Part shown: piece after piece, positions 7,109 through 13,527 of the stretch
Layout of the letters: each line of letters starts with the position of its first letter
Numbering within the stretch: position 1 is the first letter of the stretch
Source: Rhodospirillales bacterium
GTDB lineage: Bacteria; Pseudomonadota; Alphaproteobacteria; Reyranellales; Reyranellaceae
NCBI GenBank assembly: GCA_013205335.1
Contig: JABMNB010000318.1
Span: forward strand, 1-13,527
DNA length: 13,527 nt
Reading direction: 5' to 3'
The notes under the pieces: model-generated
The model's database searches: none
Seen by the model: only the letters and a program-made list of their open reading frames with translations
What the model was told of the DNA's origin: nothing
Position numbers and translations under genes: made by a program

Positions 7109-8350
7109 CTATCCACGTGGTGGCGCCGCGGGCCGGTTTGGGTCCACCGTCGGCGGCCGAATCGTCACCGATGCGCCCTGGACCAACCGGAGCTGGCCGT
7201 CGACCACCACCTGCTCCCCGCTTTCGACGCCCTTGCCGATCACGGCCCGCCCGTCCTGCGTACGCTTGACGACGACCTGCCTGAGCTCGGCCACGCCATC
7301 CTTGATGACGAACACGAACGGTCCCTGTGAACCGAGCTGAACGGCGCTCGAGGGGACCGAGAGGGCGTCGGACTCGATGCCGAGCACAATCTCCACCTTG
7401 ACGAACTGGCCGGGCCACAACAGCTCGTTGGCGTTGCCGATGCGCGCCTTCGCGGTCACCGTGCCGGTGTTCGGGTCGACGCTATTCTCGATGAAGGCCA
7501 TCTCGCCGGACTGCTTCTTGGAGTCGTCGATGATCGCCGTGACCGTGACCGGGCCCTTGGCCATCGCAGCGCGCAGGTCCGGCAGGATGATCTGCGGGAT
7601 GGCGAAGGTGACATAGATCGGGTCGATCTGGTTGATCGTGGCCAAGGTGCTGGTGGCCGAGTTGTCGCCGGTGCGGACGACGGCCCCCGCCTTGTTCGCG
7701 ATCGAGCCGATGCGGCCCGAGACCGGCGCCCGGATCTCCGTGAAGGTGAGCAAGGTCTGGACGCTGGCCTTGGCGGCCTCATCCGCCTCGAGCTGCGCTT
7801 CGGCGGCCTTCAGGGCGGTACCGGCATTGTCGCGCTGCACCACGGTGCCGGCGTTCTTCGACAGGAGTTCCTCGTTGCGCTGAAGGTCGCGCCGGGCCTG
7901 CATGACCTGCGCCTGGTCCTTGCGGATCTGCGCCTCGATCTGGCCGAGCTGTGCCTTCAGGCTGCGTGCATCTAGTTCGAAGAGGATGTCGCCCTCCTTC
8001 ACGAGGGCGCCCTCCTCGACATTCACCTTCATGATCTGGCTGTCCATCCGCGGCTTGATCTGGACGGAGGCGATCGACTGGACCGTTCCGACGGCATCGA
8101 CCACGACGGGCATGGCCTCGCGCGTGACCGGCATGACCACGACCGGCACCGCCCCTCCGGGATTGGCGCGGCCACGGCGACCCTGCGGCTGCGCGCCCGC
8201 AGCGGGGCTCGCCTGGGCCTCGGCCGTCTTGGCCGCCGTACCCATGCCGATATAGGGGCCACCCACCCGGATCACATCATCGCGGTAGACGTAGGCCGCT
8301 CCGCCGATCGCAACGATCGAGACGAAGACCGCCGCACGGACGAATCCCAT
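7109..8350 (-). CDS. RND periplasmic adaptor subunit (MdtA-like membrane fusion protein)
   Basis: A 413-residue adaptor that would link the RND permease to an outer-membrane channel. A hydrophobic N-terminal segment (residues 4-20) anchors it; a Gly/Pro/Ala-rich linker (40-68) follows. The lipoyl half-motifs (VQIKPRMDSQIMKVNVEEGALVKEG split around 97-120, and RAPVSGRIG at 207-215) flank an alpha-helical hairpin (about 128-200, rich in Gln, Glu, Lys and Ala). The beta-barrel carries NSVDPNTGTVTAKARIGN (289-306) and LLWPGQFVKVEI (310-321), and the membrane-proximal domain ends near 400. The ATG at 8350 has GGAG eight bases upstream. It is the first gene of a two-gene operon with the permease. 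A strong -10 box and an operator-like array lie just upstream. No TetR or response-regulator gene is adjacent. Confidence 0.94.
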   Translation of the reverse strand: MGFVRAAVFVSIVAIGGAAYVYRDDVIRVGGPYIGMGTAAKTAEAQASPAAGAQPQGRRGRANPGGAVPVVVMPVTREAMPVVVDAVGTVQSIASVQIKPRMDSQIMKVNVEEGALVKEGDILFELDARSLKAQLGQIEAQIRKDQAQVMQARRDLQRNEELLSKNAGTVVQRDNAGTALKAAEAQLEADEAAKASVQTLLTFTEIRAPVSGRIGSIANKAGAVVRTGDNSATSTLATINQIDPIYVTFAIPQIILPDLRAAMAKGPVTVTAIIDDSKKQSGEMAFIENSVDPNTGTVTAKARIGNANELLWPGQFVKVEIVLGIESDALSVPSSAVQLGSQGPFVFVIKDGVAELRQVVVKRTQDGRAVIGKGVESGEQVVVDGQLRLVQGASVTIRPPTVDPNRPAAPPRG

Positions 8351-8381
8351 TCCAAGACTCCAGTCCCCAAGCCCCGGCAGG

Positions 8382-8436
8382 ATTATAGCCCCCCCACCGG
8401 CCGGCGATAGCCGGAAACACTTTCCCTGCCGGAAAC
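8382..8436 (-). promoter_or_regulatory. Promoter and operator-like array of the RND efflux operon
   Basis: On the minus strand a perfect TATAAT lies at 8387-8382, 32 bases before the adaptor ATG. The expected -35 position (about 8405-8410, CTATCG) bears no resemblance to TTGACA. Immediately upstream, plus-strand positions 8410-8436 hold alternating half-sites: ggaaa (8413-8417), cac, tttcc (8421-8425), ctgcc, ggaaa (8431-8435). The 9-mer gccggaaac occurs twice, 18 bases apart. A good -10 without a -35, abutted by symmetric repeats, is what an activator-dependent promoter looks like. The regulator is not encoded here. Confidence 0.45.
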
Positions 8437-8442
8437 TTGATG

Positions 8443-8470
8443 CAAAAAACCCGCCACGATCGGGCGGGTT
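8443..8470 (-). terminator. Intrinsic terminator of rpsD
   Basis: Read on the minus strand, an 8-bp perfect stem AACCCGCC / GGCGGGTT with a 7-base loop is followed by a run of six T and then GC. It starts 25 bases after the rpsD stop and precedes the RND promoter, so it insulates the efflux operon from ribosomal transcription. Confidence 0.85.
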
Positions 8471-8495
8471 CTTCGTCAGTTCCAGGGTCGGCCGC

Positions 8496-9110
8496 TCAGC
8501 GGCTGTAGTACTCGACGACCAGCGAGGGCTCCATCTGGACCGGGTACGGCACGTCGGCGAGCTTCGGCCCGCGCACGTAGGTGCCCTTCATGTCCTTGTG
8601 GTCGACCGTCACATATTCCGGCACGTCGCGCTCGGCGGTCTGCGTCGCCTCGAGAACCCGCTCCATTTCCTTGGCCTTGGGGGTCAGCTCGATGACGTCG
8701 TTGTCCTTCACCATGTAGGACGCGATGTTCACCCGGCGGCCATTGACCTTGACGTGGCCGTGGCTGACCAGCTGGCGCGAGGCGAAGACGGTGATGGCGA
8801 ATTTCATGCGGTAGATCACCGCGTCCAGCCGGCGCTCGAGCAGCTCGACCAGGTTCTCGCCGGTGTCGCCCTTGCGGCGGACGGCTTCCGTATAATAGCG
8901 GCGGAGCTGACGCTCGCCGACCGAGCCGTAGTAGCCCTTGAGGCGCTGCTTCGCCATGAGCTGGAGGCGATAGTCGGTCGGCTTGGTGCGGCCCTGTCCA
9001 TGCTGGCCGGGACCGTATTCACGCTTGTTCAGCGGGCTCTTGGGACGGCCCCACAGGTTGACCCTGAGGCGGCGGTCGATCTTGTACTTAGAATTCGCGC
9101 GCTTGCTCAC
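8496..9110 (-). CDS. rpsD: 30S ribosomal protein S4
   Basis: A 204-residue primary 16S rRNA-binding protein that nucleates 30S assembly. The sequence is unmistakable: SKYKIDRRL near the N-terminus, WGRPKSPLNKREYGPGQHGQ (20-39), KQRLKGYYG (54-62), and the S4 RNA-binding domain from about residue 93, with SHGHVKVNGRRVNI (116-129). It ends VQMEPSLVVEYYSR. No zinc-binding cysteines are present, so it is the C-minus form. The start is GTG at 9110 with GGAG seven bases upstream. Unlike in E. coli, where rpsD lies in the alpha operon, it stands alone here with its own promoter, a structured leader of about 145 bases and its own terminator. Confidence 0.98.
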   Translation of the reverse strand: MSKRANSKYKIDRRLRVNLWGRPKSPLNKREYGPGQHGQGRTKPTDYRLQLMAKQRLKGYYGSVGERQLRRYYTEAVRRKGDTGENLVELLERRLDAVIYRMKFAITVFASRQLVSHGHVKVNGRRVNIASYMVKDNDVIELTPKAKEMERVLEATQTAERDVPEYVTVDHKDMKGTYVRGPKLADVPYPVQMEPSLVVEYYSR

Positions 9111-9174
9111 GCAGCACTCCGTCGTTATGCGCCCCGCTTTGCAGGTACGCCCTGTTGTCCGGATAGGCCTGATT

Positions 9175-9210
9175 CCAGCGAACGCCTGTCTTGACAGGCG
9201 CTTTCACTGG
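9175..9210 (-). promoter_or_regulatory. Strong hairpin in the rpsD 5' leader
   Basis: On the minus strand a 36-base element folds into a 16-bp stem. The inner arms CGCCTGTC and GACAGGCG pair perfectly across AA; the outer arms CCAGTGAA and TTCGCTGG pair with one G-U. A two-base AG bulge lies on the 5' side. It is 64 bases upstream of the GTG and inside the predicted leader. There is no trailing T run, so it is not an intrinsic terminator. A role in S4 autoregulation or mRNA stability is inferred. Confidence 0.5.
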
Positions 9211-9263
9211 GGCGGGAGGAGGGCCCGAACGGCTCTCAACCACGTTCTCCGGAAGAAGCGCGG

Positions 9264-9291
9264 AACATACTGGCGGACGCGAGCCAGTCAA
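9264..9291 (-). promoter_or_regulatory. rpsD: Candidate rpsD promoter
   Basis: On the minus strand TTGACT (9291-9286) and TATGTT (9269-9264) are separated by 16 bases, a good match to a housekeeping sigma-70 promoter. Initiation near 9257 would give a leader of about 145 bases carrying the hairpin at 9175-9210. It lies just after the osmC-like stop at 9321, consistent with rpsD being a separate unit. Confidence 0.45.
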
Positions 9292-9320
9292 GCAGCCGTT
9301 AATCTCGTAAAAACAACGGC

Positions 9321-9743
9321 TTAGATCTCGACCAGCACGACTTCATGGGTCACGGCGGCGGTTTTCCTGACCATGGCGGTGGCCGAGCAGTATTTTTCGT
9401 CCGACAGGCTGACCGCCCGCTCCACCAGCGACTTGTTCAAATTCCGCCCGCGTACCGTGTAGACCAGCTTCACCGACGTATAGACTTTCGGATGGTCGTC
9501 GGCTCGCTCGGCGACCAGCGAGACCTCGACCCTTTCGATATCCTGACGCTGTTTTTTCAGCATCGACACGACGTCGATGGCGGTGCAGCCGCCCATCCCC
9601 ATCAGCAGGACCTCCATCGGCCGCGAGGCGAGGTCTCGGCCGCCGATGTCGGCGGCGCCGTCCATGGTGATGGTGTGGCCGCTGCCGCCCTCGGCGACCA
9701 GCAGCGCGCCCTCGACCCAGGTGATCTTGGCCGTGTTGGACAT
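9321..9743 (-). CDS. OsmC family protein (thiol peroxidase-like fold)
   Basis: A 140-residue cytosolic protein of the OsmC/Ohr superfamily, thiol-dependent reducers of organic hydroperoxides that act as intertwined dimers. Both family cysteines are present: Cys53 in LLMGMGGCTAIDVVSML and Cys119 in SDEKYCSATAMV. The sequence is nearer the YhfA-like OsmC branch than Ohr or the osmotically induced OsmC; the physiological substrate of that branch is poorly defined. The ATG at 9743 follows the trmJ stop by two bases, and its Shine-Dalgarno (GAGGAA) is formed by the last two Glu codons of trmJ, so its translation is probably coupled to trmJ. Longer in-frame extensions upstream overlap trmJ and are not used. 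Confidence 0.9.
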   Translation of the reverse strand: MSNTAKITWVEGALLVAEGGSGHTITMDGAADIGGRDLASRPMEVLLMGMGGCTAIDVVSMLKKQRQDIERVEVSLVAERADDHPKVYTSVKLVYTVRGRNLNKSLVERAVSLSDEKYCSATAMVRKTAAVTHEVVLVEI

Positions 9744-9745
9744 GG

Positions 9746-10510
9746 CTATTCCTCGTGCTGTTTCTTGGACAGGAACTTGATGACGCCGTGGAAGGTGCGG
9801 GCCTCCTGATCCGTCATCTCGGCGCGCTGCAGCAGAGCTCGAAGATTGAGCACCATCGAGGGCCGCATCTCCTTGTTGCGCAGGAACCCCGACTGGTCGA
9901 GCGCCCGCTCCAGATGGTCGAACAGGTTCTGCAGTTCCTCCTTGGTGGCGAGCCGCGTCGCATGCTCGGCCATGCGCGCGGGCGGCGTCGTATCGCCGGC
10001 GGCGGACCATTCGTAGGCCACAAGCAGCACCGCCTGGGCGATGTTCAGAGAGGAGAATTGCGGGTTGAGCGGGATCGAGAGCGCGGTGTCGGCATGAACC
10101 ATGTCGTCGTTCTCGAGGCCGGTGCGCTCGGGCCCGAACATTATGCCGACTCCCTCGCCCTGCCCGATCCAGCCTCGCATCTCCGCCGCCGCGTGACGCG
10201 GCGTCAGGATACGCTGCGTCAGTTCGCGGTTGCGCGCGGTGGTGGCGACCACCCGTTCGAGGTCGGCAACCGCTTCGCCCACGCTGTCGAACACCTCGGC
10301 TTTTTCAAGCACGATGTCGGCGCCCGAGGCGGCACGTTGTGCCCGCTCGTTGGGCCAGCCGTCGCGGGGGGCGACCAGGCGCAGGGTCGAAAGGCCGCAA
10401 TTCAGCATGGCGCGCGCAGCCATGCCGATGTTCTCGCCGAGTTGCGGGCGCACGAGAATGACCGCCGGCGTGACGGCGGCGACGTCGCGGCCCTTGGATG
10501 CGCGTCCCAT
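9746..10510 (-). CDS. trmJ: tRNA (cytidine/uridine-32-2'-O)-methyltransferase TrmJ
   Basis: A 254-residue SPOUT-class (SpoU) S-adenosylmethionine-dependent methyltransferase, expected to methylate the ribose of position 32 in the tRNA anticodon loop. Motif 1 is VRPQLGENIGMAARAM (20-35), motif 2 is IMFGPERTGLEND (123-135), and motif 3 is IPLNPQFSSLNIAQAV (146-161), which forms the trefoil knot and cofactor site. The C-terminal ~90 residues (ATKEELQNLFDHLERAL onward) are the helical extension typical of TrmJ rather than of TrmL. The ATG at 10510 has AGGG just upstream. The EmrB stop is 17 nt upstream and the osmC-like start is 2 nt downstream, so it is read from the same transcript. Confidence 0.92.
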   Translation of the reverse strand: MGRASKGRDVAAVTPAVILVRPQLGENIGMAARAMLNCGLSTLRLVAPRDGWPNERAQRAASGADIVLEKAEVFDSVGEAVADLERVVATTARNRELTQRILTPRHAAAEMRGWIGQGEGVGIMFGPERTGLENDDMVHADTALSIPLNPQFSSLNIAQAVLLVAYEWSAAGDTTPPARMAEHATRLATKEELQNLFDHLERALDQSGFLRNKEMRPSMVLNLRALLQRAEMTDQEARTFHGVIKFLSKKQHEE

Positions 10511-10527
10511 GCCGCCCTATAGCGTGC

Positions 10528-12036
10528 TCAGCGCCCGCCGATAAGGGCTGGTCGCCGCATCAGGAACAGCAGCGGGATCAGCACCAGCGAGCAGATCATC
10601 ATGATGCGGAAATCGTTGAGGTAGCCGATCAGCAATGCCTGCCGCGTGATCTCGCCGTCCCAGATCGCGAGCTGCGTCGGATCGAGGCTGAGCGCCGTGA
10701 GATTCATCGGCCAACCGGTATGAAACGGCGTGAACTTCTCGACCATGTCGGCGCGGTTCTGCTGGGTGTTGCTGGCCAGCATGGAAACCAGCACGGCGAT
10801 GCCGATGCTGGCCCCCAGATTGCGCAGCAGCGCGTTCACGGCTGCGCCCTCGGTGCGCAGGCGCTGGGGCAGCGTGGCGAAGGTGAGGACGGTGAGCGGC
10901 GGGAAGACGAGGCCGAGGCCGAAGCCCAGCAGGATACCGTTCCAGACGATGCGGCTTTCGCTGACGTTGAGATTGAACAGCGTCATGTCGTAGAGCGAGG
11001 CGGCGGCCAGCGCGAAGCCGAGCCCGATCAGGATGCGCGCATCCATGCGGCCGATCAGGCGCGAGACCAGCATCATCGCCACCATCATGCCGGCTCCGCG
11101 CGGCGCCAGGACGACGCCCGTGGTGAACACCGGATAGCCCATGAGCTGCTGCAGGAACGGCGGCATCAAGGTCGCCGTCACGATCAGCAAGAGGCCGGCC
11201 AGTGCCGTGAAGCAGAGCCCGACCGTGAGGTTGCGGTCGCGGAACAGGTCGCGCGACAGGAACGGCTGGCGATCGGTCAGCATGTGGATCAGGAACATGG
11301 TGAAGGCCACGCCCGCCACCAGCGTCTCGCCGATGATCTCGACCGAGTCGAACCAGTCGAGCATGTGGCCGCGGTCGAGCATGAGCTGGAACGAACCGAT
11401 GGCGACGGCCAGCAGGGTGAAGCCCAGCAGGTCGAAGCGCCGCGGCGCGCCCTGCACGTTGTCGCGCACCAGGGCGAGGATGCCGATGGCGCACAGGATA
11501 CCGACCGGCAGGTTGACGTAGAATACCCAGCGCCAGGTGAACTCGTCGGTGAGCCAGCCCCCCAGCGACGGACCGGCGATGGGGCCGAGCATCGTGCCGA
11601 CGCCCCACATGGCCATCGCCTTGCCCTGCTCCTCGCGCGGATAGGTGTCCATCATGATGGCCTGCGACACCGGCACCAGCGCCGCGCCAAAGCCGCCCTG
11701 CAAAGCGCGGAACAGGACGAGCTGCTCGAGCGACTGCGCCGCACCGCACATCATCGACACGATGGTGAAGCCGATCACGCAAGTCGCCAGCGTCCGGCGC
11801 AGACCGAAGCGCATGGCGCAGAAGCCGGCGAGCGGCGTCAGGATGGCGGAGGCCACGATATAGGACGTGACGACCCAGGAGACCTGCTCCTGCGTCGCCG
11901 ACAGAGATCCCTGGATCGACGGCAGCGCCACGTTGGCGATGGTGCCGTCGAGCGCGTGCATGATGGTGGCGGCCATCACCGTGAAGGTGATGAGGCGGCG
12001 GCGGCGGAGAACCGCCGGATCGACAGCCGGCGCCAT
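10528..12036 (-). CDS. emrB: MFS multidrug efflux permease, DHA2 (EmrB/QacA) family
   Basis: A 502-residue major-facilitator drug/proton antiporter of the 14-helix DHA2 group. Signature motifs are visible: LDGTIANVALPSI (29-41, motif D1 with Asp30 in TM1), GFCAMRFGLRR (71-81, motif A in the TM2-3 loop), and GPIAGPSLGGWL followed by WRWVFYVNLPVG (151-179, motif C and the DHA2-specific TM5-6 region). The C-terminal loop (SNTQQNRADMVEKFTPF) before the last helix is typical of EmrB proteins partnered with an adaptor. The ATG at 12036 is four bases after the emrA stop (TAA CACG ATG) with little Shine-Dalgarno, so translation is likely coupled to emrA. Exported compounds are unknown. Confidence 0.93.
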   Translation of the reverse strand: MAPAVDPAVLRRRRLITFTVMAATIMHALDGTIANVALPSIQGSLSATQEQVSWVVTSYIVASAILTPLAGFCAMRFGLRRTLATCVIGFTIVSMMCGAAQSLEQLVLFRALQGGFGAALVPVSQAIMMDTYPREEQGKAMAMWGVGTMLGPIAGPSLGGWLTDEFTWRWVFYVNLPVGILCAIGILALVRDNVQGAPRRFDLLGFTLLAVAIGSFQLMLDRGHMLDWFDSVEIIGETLVAGVAFTMFLIHMLTDRQPFLSRDLFRDRNLTVGLCFTALAGLLLIVTATLMPPFLQQLMGYPVFTTGVVLAPRGAGMMVAMMLVSRLIGRMDARILIGLGFALAAASLYDMTLFNLNVSESRIVWNGILLGFGLGLVFPPLTVLTFATLPQRLRTEGAAVNALLRNLGASIGIAVLVSMLASNTQQNRADMVEKFTPFHTGWPMNLTALSLDPTQLAIWDGEITRQALLIGYLNDFRIMMICSLVLIPLLFLMRRPALIGGR

Positions 12037-12040
12037 CGTG

Positions 12041-13195
12041 TTATGGCTTTGCGGGGGCCGAGGCGCTCGAGAGGCCGAGCGACTTGGCGACCCCGGCCCA
12101 CAGGCTGGCGAGCGAGCGCGTATGGCCGGTCGAGACCTCGACCGTGGTGCTCATGCCGACCCGCAGCGGCGGGTCGCCGTCGCGGCAGGCGACCGAGAGG
12201 CGCACCGGAATACGCTGCACCACCTTGACCCAGTTGCCACTGGCATTCTGCGGCGGCAACACGGCGAACTCCGCGCCGGTCGACTGCGAGATGCTCGACA
12301 CCGAGCCGTGGCATTCGGATTCAGGATAGGTGTCGACGTGGATCAGCACCGTCTGCCCGGCCCGCACGCGCGTGAGCTCGGTCTCCTTGAAGTTGGCCTC
12401 GATCCACAGGTCCGTGTCCGCCACCACAACCATCACCGGCACGCCGGCGGAGGCGTAGCTGCCCGGCACCGGGCGCTTGGTGACGACGCCATCGAGCGGC
12501 GATTCGATCGTCGTGCGGCGAAGCTGCAGGAGGGCCTCCTCGCGCATCGCCATCATCTGGCGCACGCGCGGATGGTCGTCGGCGCGAATCTTGGGATCGC
12601 CCGCCAGTGCTGCCTCGATGCGCTGCAGGTCCTCCTGTGCGGCCGAGATGCGCTGGCGCGCGACCTCGAGGCCCATGCGCGCCTCCTCGAGCTTGGCGGT
12701 CGAGGCGACCTTCTTTTCGGCCAGGTCGGCCTGACGGTCGAATTCGGCCTGGGCGAAGGTCTGCTGGCTGAGCGCCGCCTTGATCTCCTCGCGCTTGGTG
12801 CGCCATTGCGCGCGCAGTCCGCGGATCTCGGCGCGCACCGTCTCGGTCTCGGCCTCGATACGGGTCAGCGCATGGCGGTAGGACTGGTCGTCGAGCCGGA
12901 ACAGGAGCTGGCCGCGCGACACGCGCTGGTTCTCCTTCACGGAGACCTCGACGATGATGCCGCTGAGTTCGGTGGCGATCTGCGCGCGGTCGCCTTTCAC
13001 ATAGGCGTTGTCGGTGGTGACGGAGCCGCCCGAGGACAGCCAGATGATGAGGGTGATCGCCAGCACGAGGGCCGGCAGCGCCCACATGAAGGCCCGCGCA
13101 AGCACGCGGACGCCCATTCGCGGACGGCGCATCGAGGCCGCCGCGATGGGCGGTGTCCGGGTGTCCAGATGCTCTCCGTCTCTCACACGTTCCAT
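12041..13195 (-). CDS. emrA: HlyD family efflux adaptor, EmrA-like
   Basis: A 384-residue membrane fusion protein that pairs with the adjacent EmrB-type permease to export drugs across both membranes. A short cytoplasmic N-terminus precedes one TM anchor (about 36-54). Then come TTDNAYVKGDRAQIATELSG (60-79, the lipoyl start with the EmrA-typical DNAYVKGD), a long coiled coil (about 108-225), the second lipoyl half with ESPLDGVVTKRPVPG (231-245), and the beta-barrel ending in WVKVVQRIPVRL (322-333), the EmrA fingerprint. The ATG at 13195 has only a loose GGGG upstream; Met22 and Met27 are possible alternatives. It begins 75 nt after the cimA stop. No outer-membrane channel gene is present. Confidence 0.93.
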   Translation of the reverse strand: MERVRDGEHLDTRTPPIAAASMRRPRMGVRVLARAFMWALPALVLAITLIIWLSSGGSVTTDNAYVKGDRAQIATELSGIIVEVSVKENQRVSRGQLLFRLDDQSYRHALTRIEAETETVRAEIRGLRAQWRTKREEIKAALSQQTFAQAEFDRQADLAEKKVASTAKLEEARMGLEVARQRISAAQEDLQRIEAALAGDPKIRADDHPRVRQMMAMREEALLQLRRTTIESPLDGVVTKRPVPGSYASAGVPVMVVVADTDLWIEANFKETELTRVRAGQTVLIHVDTYPESECHGSVSSISQSTGAEFAVLPPQNASGNWVKVVQRIPVRLSVACRDGDPPLRVGMSTTVEVSTGHTRSLASLWAGVAKSLGLSSASAPAKP

Positions 13196-13232
13196 GGTCT
13201 GCCCCGACCCAAGCTAGGTCAACGGTTGCAGC

Positions 13233-13249
13233 GGCATGGCTGCCACGCC
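13233..13249. promoter_or_regulatory. Palindrome in the cimA-emrA gap
   Basis: The 75-base gap holds ggcatggc t gccacgcc, an interrupted palindrome with one mismatch (a wobble pair in RNA), 38 bases before the emrA start. It could be an operator for the pump or a small RNA hairpin. No T run follows on the minus strand and no clear -10/-35 pair is visible in the gap. Confidence 0.25.
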
Positions 13250-13270
13250 AGTTGAGCCGGGGCCTGTTGC

Positions 13271-13527
13271 CTAGGCCGACTCTGCCGGCCGGGCACCGTC
13301 GCGGAAGAGCTTGTAGGTGAGGGCGTCGTAGAGCGCATTGTAGGAGGCGTCGACGATGTTGGGCGAGACGCCGATCGTGCTCCAGCGCCGACCCTTCGCA
13401 TCGGCACTTTCGATCATGACGCGCGTGGTCGCAGCCGTACCGCCCGCCGAGTCGAGAATACGGACCTTGAAGTCGACCAGCCGCATGTCCTCCAGCTCCG
13501 GATAGAGCGGAACAAGCGCTTTTCGCA
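13271..13527 (-). CDS. cimA: Citramalate synthase, C-terminal end (partial)
   Basis: The frame enters from beyond the window end and stops at TAG 13271-13273, giving 84 visible residues. They match the C-terminal LeuA-type allosteric/dimer domain of citramalate synthase: KALVPLYPELEDMRLVDF, KVRILDSAGGTAATTRVMIE, and RRWSTIGVSPNIVDASYNAL, then YKLF. The DAxYNALxDxxxYKL ending and the short tail favour CimA over 2-isopropylmalate synthase, whose domain is longer. CimA condenses pyruvate and acetyl-CoA on the threonine-independent route to isoleucine. The catalytic TIM barrel is outside the window, so activity cannot be assessed. Confidence 0.88.
   Translation of the reverse strand, partial: RKALVPLYPELEDMRLVDFKVRILDSAGGTAATTRVMIESADAKGRRWSTIGVSPNIVDASYNALYDALTYKLFRDGARPAESA

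Noticed and set aside
9111..9320. Possible tRNA or small RNA gene in the rpsD upstream gap because of the strong hairpin.
   Set aside because: No cloverleaf, T-loop or CCA end could be drawn; the hairpin fits better as part of the rpsD leader.
9294..9321. Inverted repeat agccgtt / aacggct around the osmC-like stop as a terminator.
   Set aside because: Only 7 bp with a 14-base loop and no T run after it on the minus strand; its T tract is inside the loop.
10498..12228. A 576-codon plus-strand frame opposite emrB.
   Set aside because: Charged, repetitive composition with no family pattern; the minus strand encodes a complete DHA2 transporter.
11867..13255. A 462-codon plus-strand frame opposite emrA.
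   Set aside because: Same shadow behaviour; emrA on the other strand carries all expected motifs.
1..13527. CRISPR arrays, transposases, integrases, toxin-antitoxin or phage-defence genes.
   Set aside because: I found no regularly spaced direct repeats, no recombinase motifs and no such gene pairs on either strand.

Overview
The window is GC-rich and densely coded, almost entirely on the minus strand, and reads as an alphaproteobacterial chromosome. The evidence is the S4 ribosomal protein sequence (Rhodospirillales/Reyranella-like to my eye), a citramalate synthase end, and a pair of inverted palindromic repeats of a type I associate with Bradyrhizobium, Rhodopseudomonas and Reyranella. The genus is inferred, not shown.

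Layout, low to high coordinate. (1) 1-82 holds the last 26 codons of an unidentified plus-strand gene. It converges on a family 5 ABC substrate-binding protein gene (87-692, minus) that keeps its signal peptide and first ~200 residues but has lost the remaining ~60%. (2) 926-3800 is a catabolic-looking cluster: an AMI1-type amidase, an AtzH/HpxZ-like (DUF3225) protein and a COG3618-type amidohydrolase. Between the amidase and the AtzH-like gene lies a frameshifted and internally deleted relic of a maltose O-acetyltransferase-like gene. (3) 3835-3941 is an inverted pair of REP-like palindromes. (4) 3961-8350 is a two-gene RND efflux operon, an MdtA-like adaptor followed by an MdtB/MdtC-like permease with a GTG start. 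It has a clear TATAAT -10 box and an operator-like array of GGAAA/TTTCC half-sites. No outer-membrane channel gene is present. (5) 8443-9291 is rpsD as its own unit: promoter, long leader with a strong hairpin, GTG start and an intrinsic terminator. (6) 9321-13527 is a tight run read as cimA (partial) > emrA > emrB > trmJ > osmC-like, with gaps of 75, 4, 17 and 2 nt, so an efflux pump sits inside a run of housekeeping genes.

Together the window carries two independent drug-efflux systems (RND and EmrAB/DHA2) on either side of translation-related genes (rpsD, trmJ), next to an amide-hydrolysis cluster with signs of recent decay. I did not see a clearly novel multi-gene defence or mobile system. 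The most notable non-obvious items are the acetyltransferase relic, the structured rpsD leader, the operator-like array before the RND operon and the amputated binding-protein gene.
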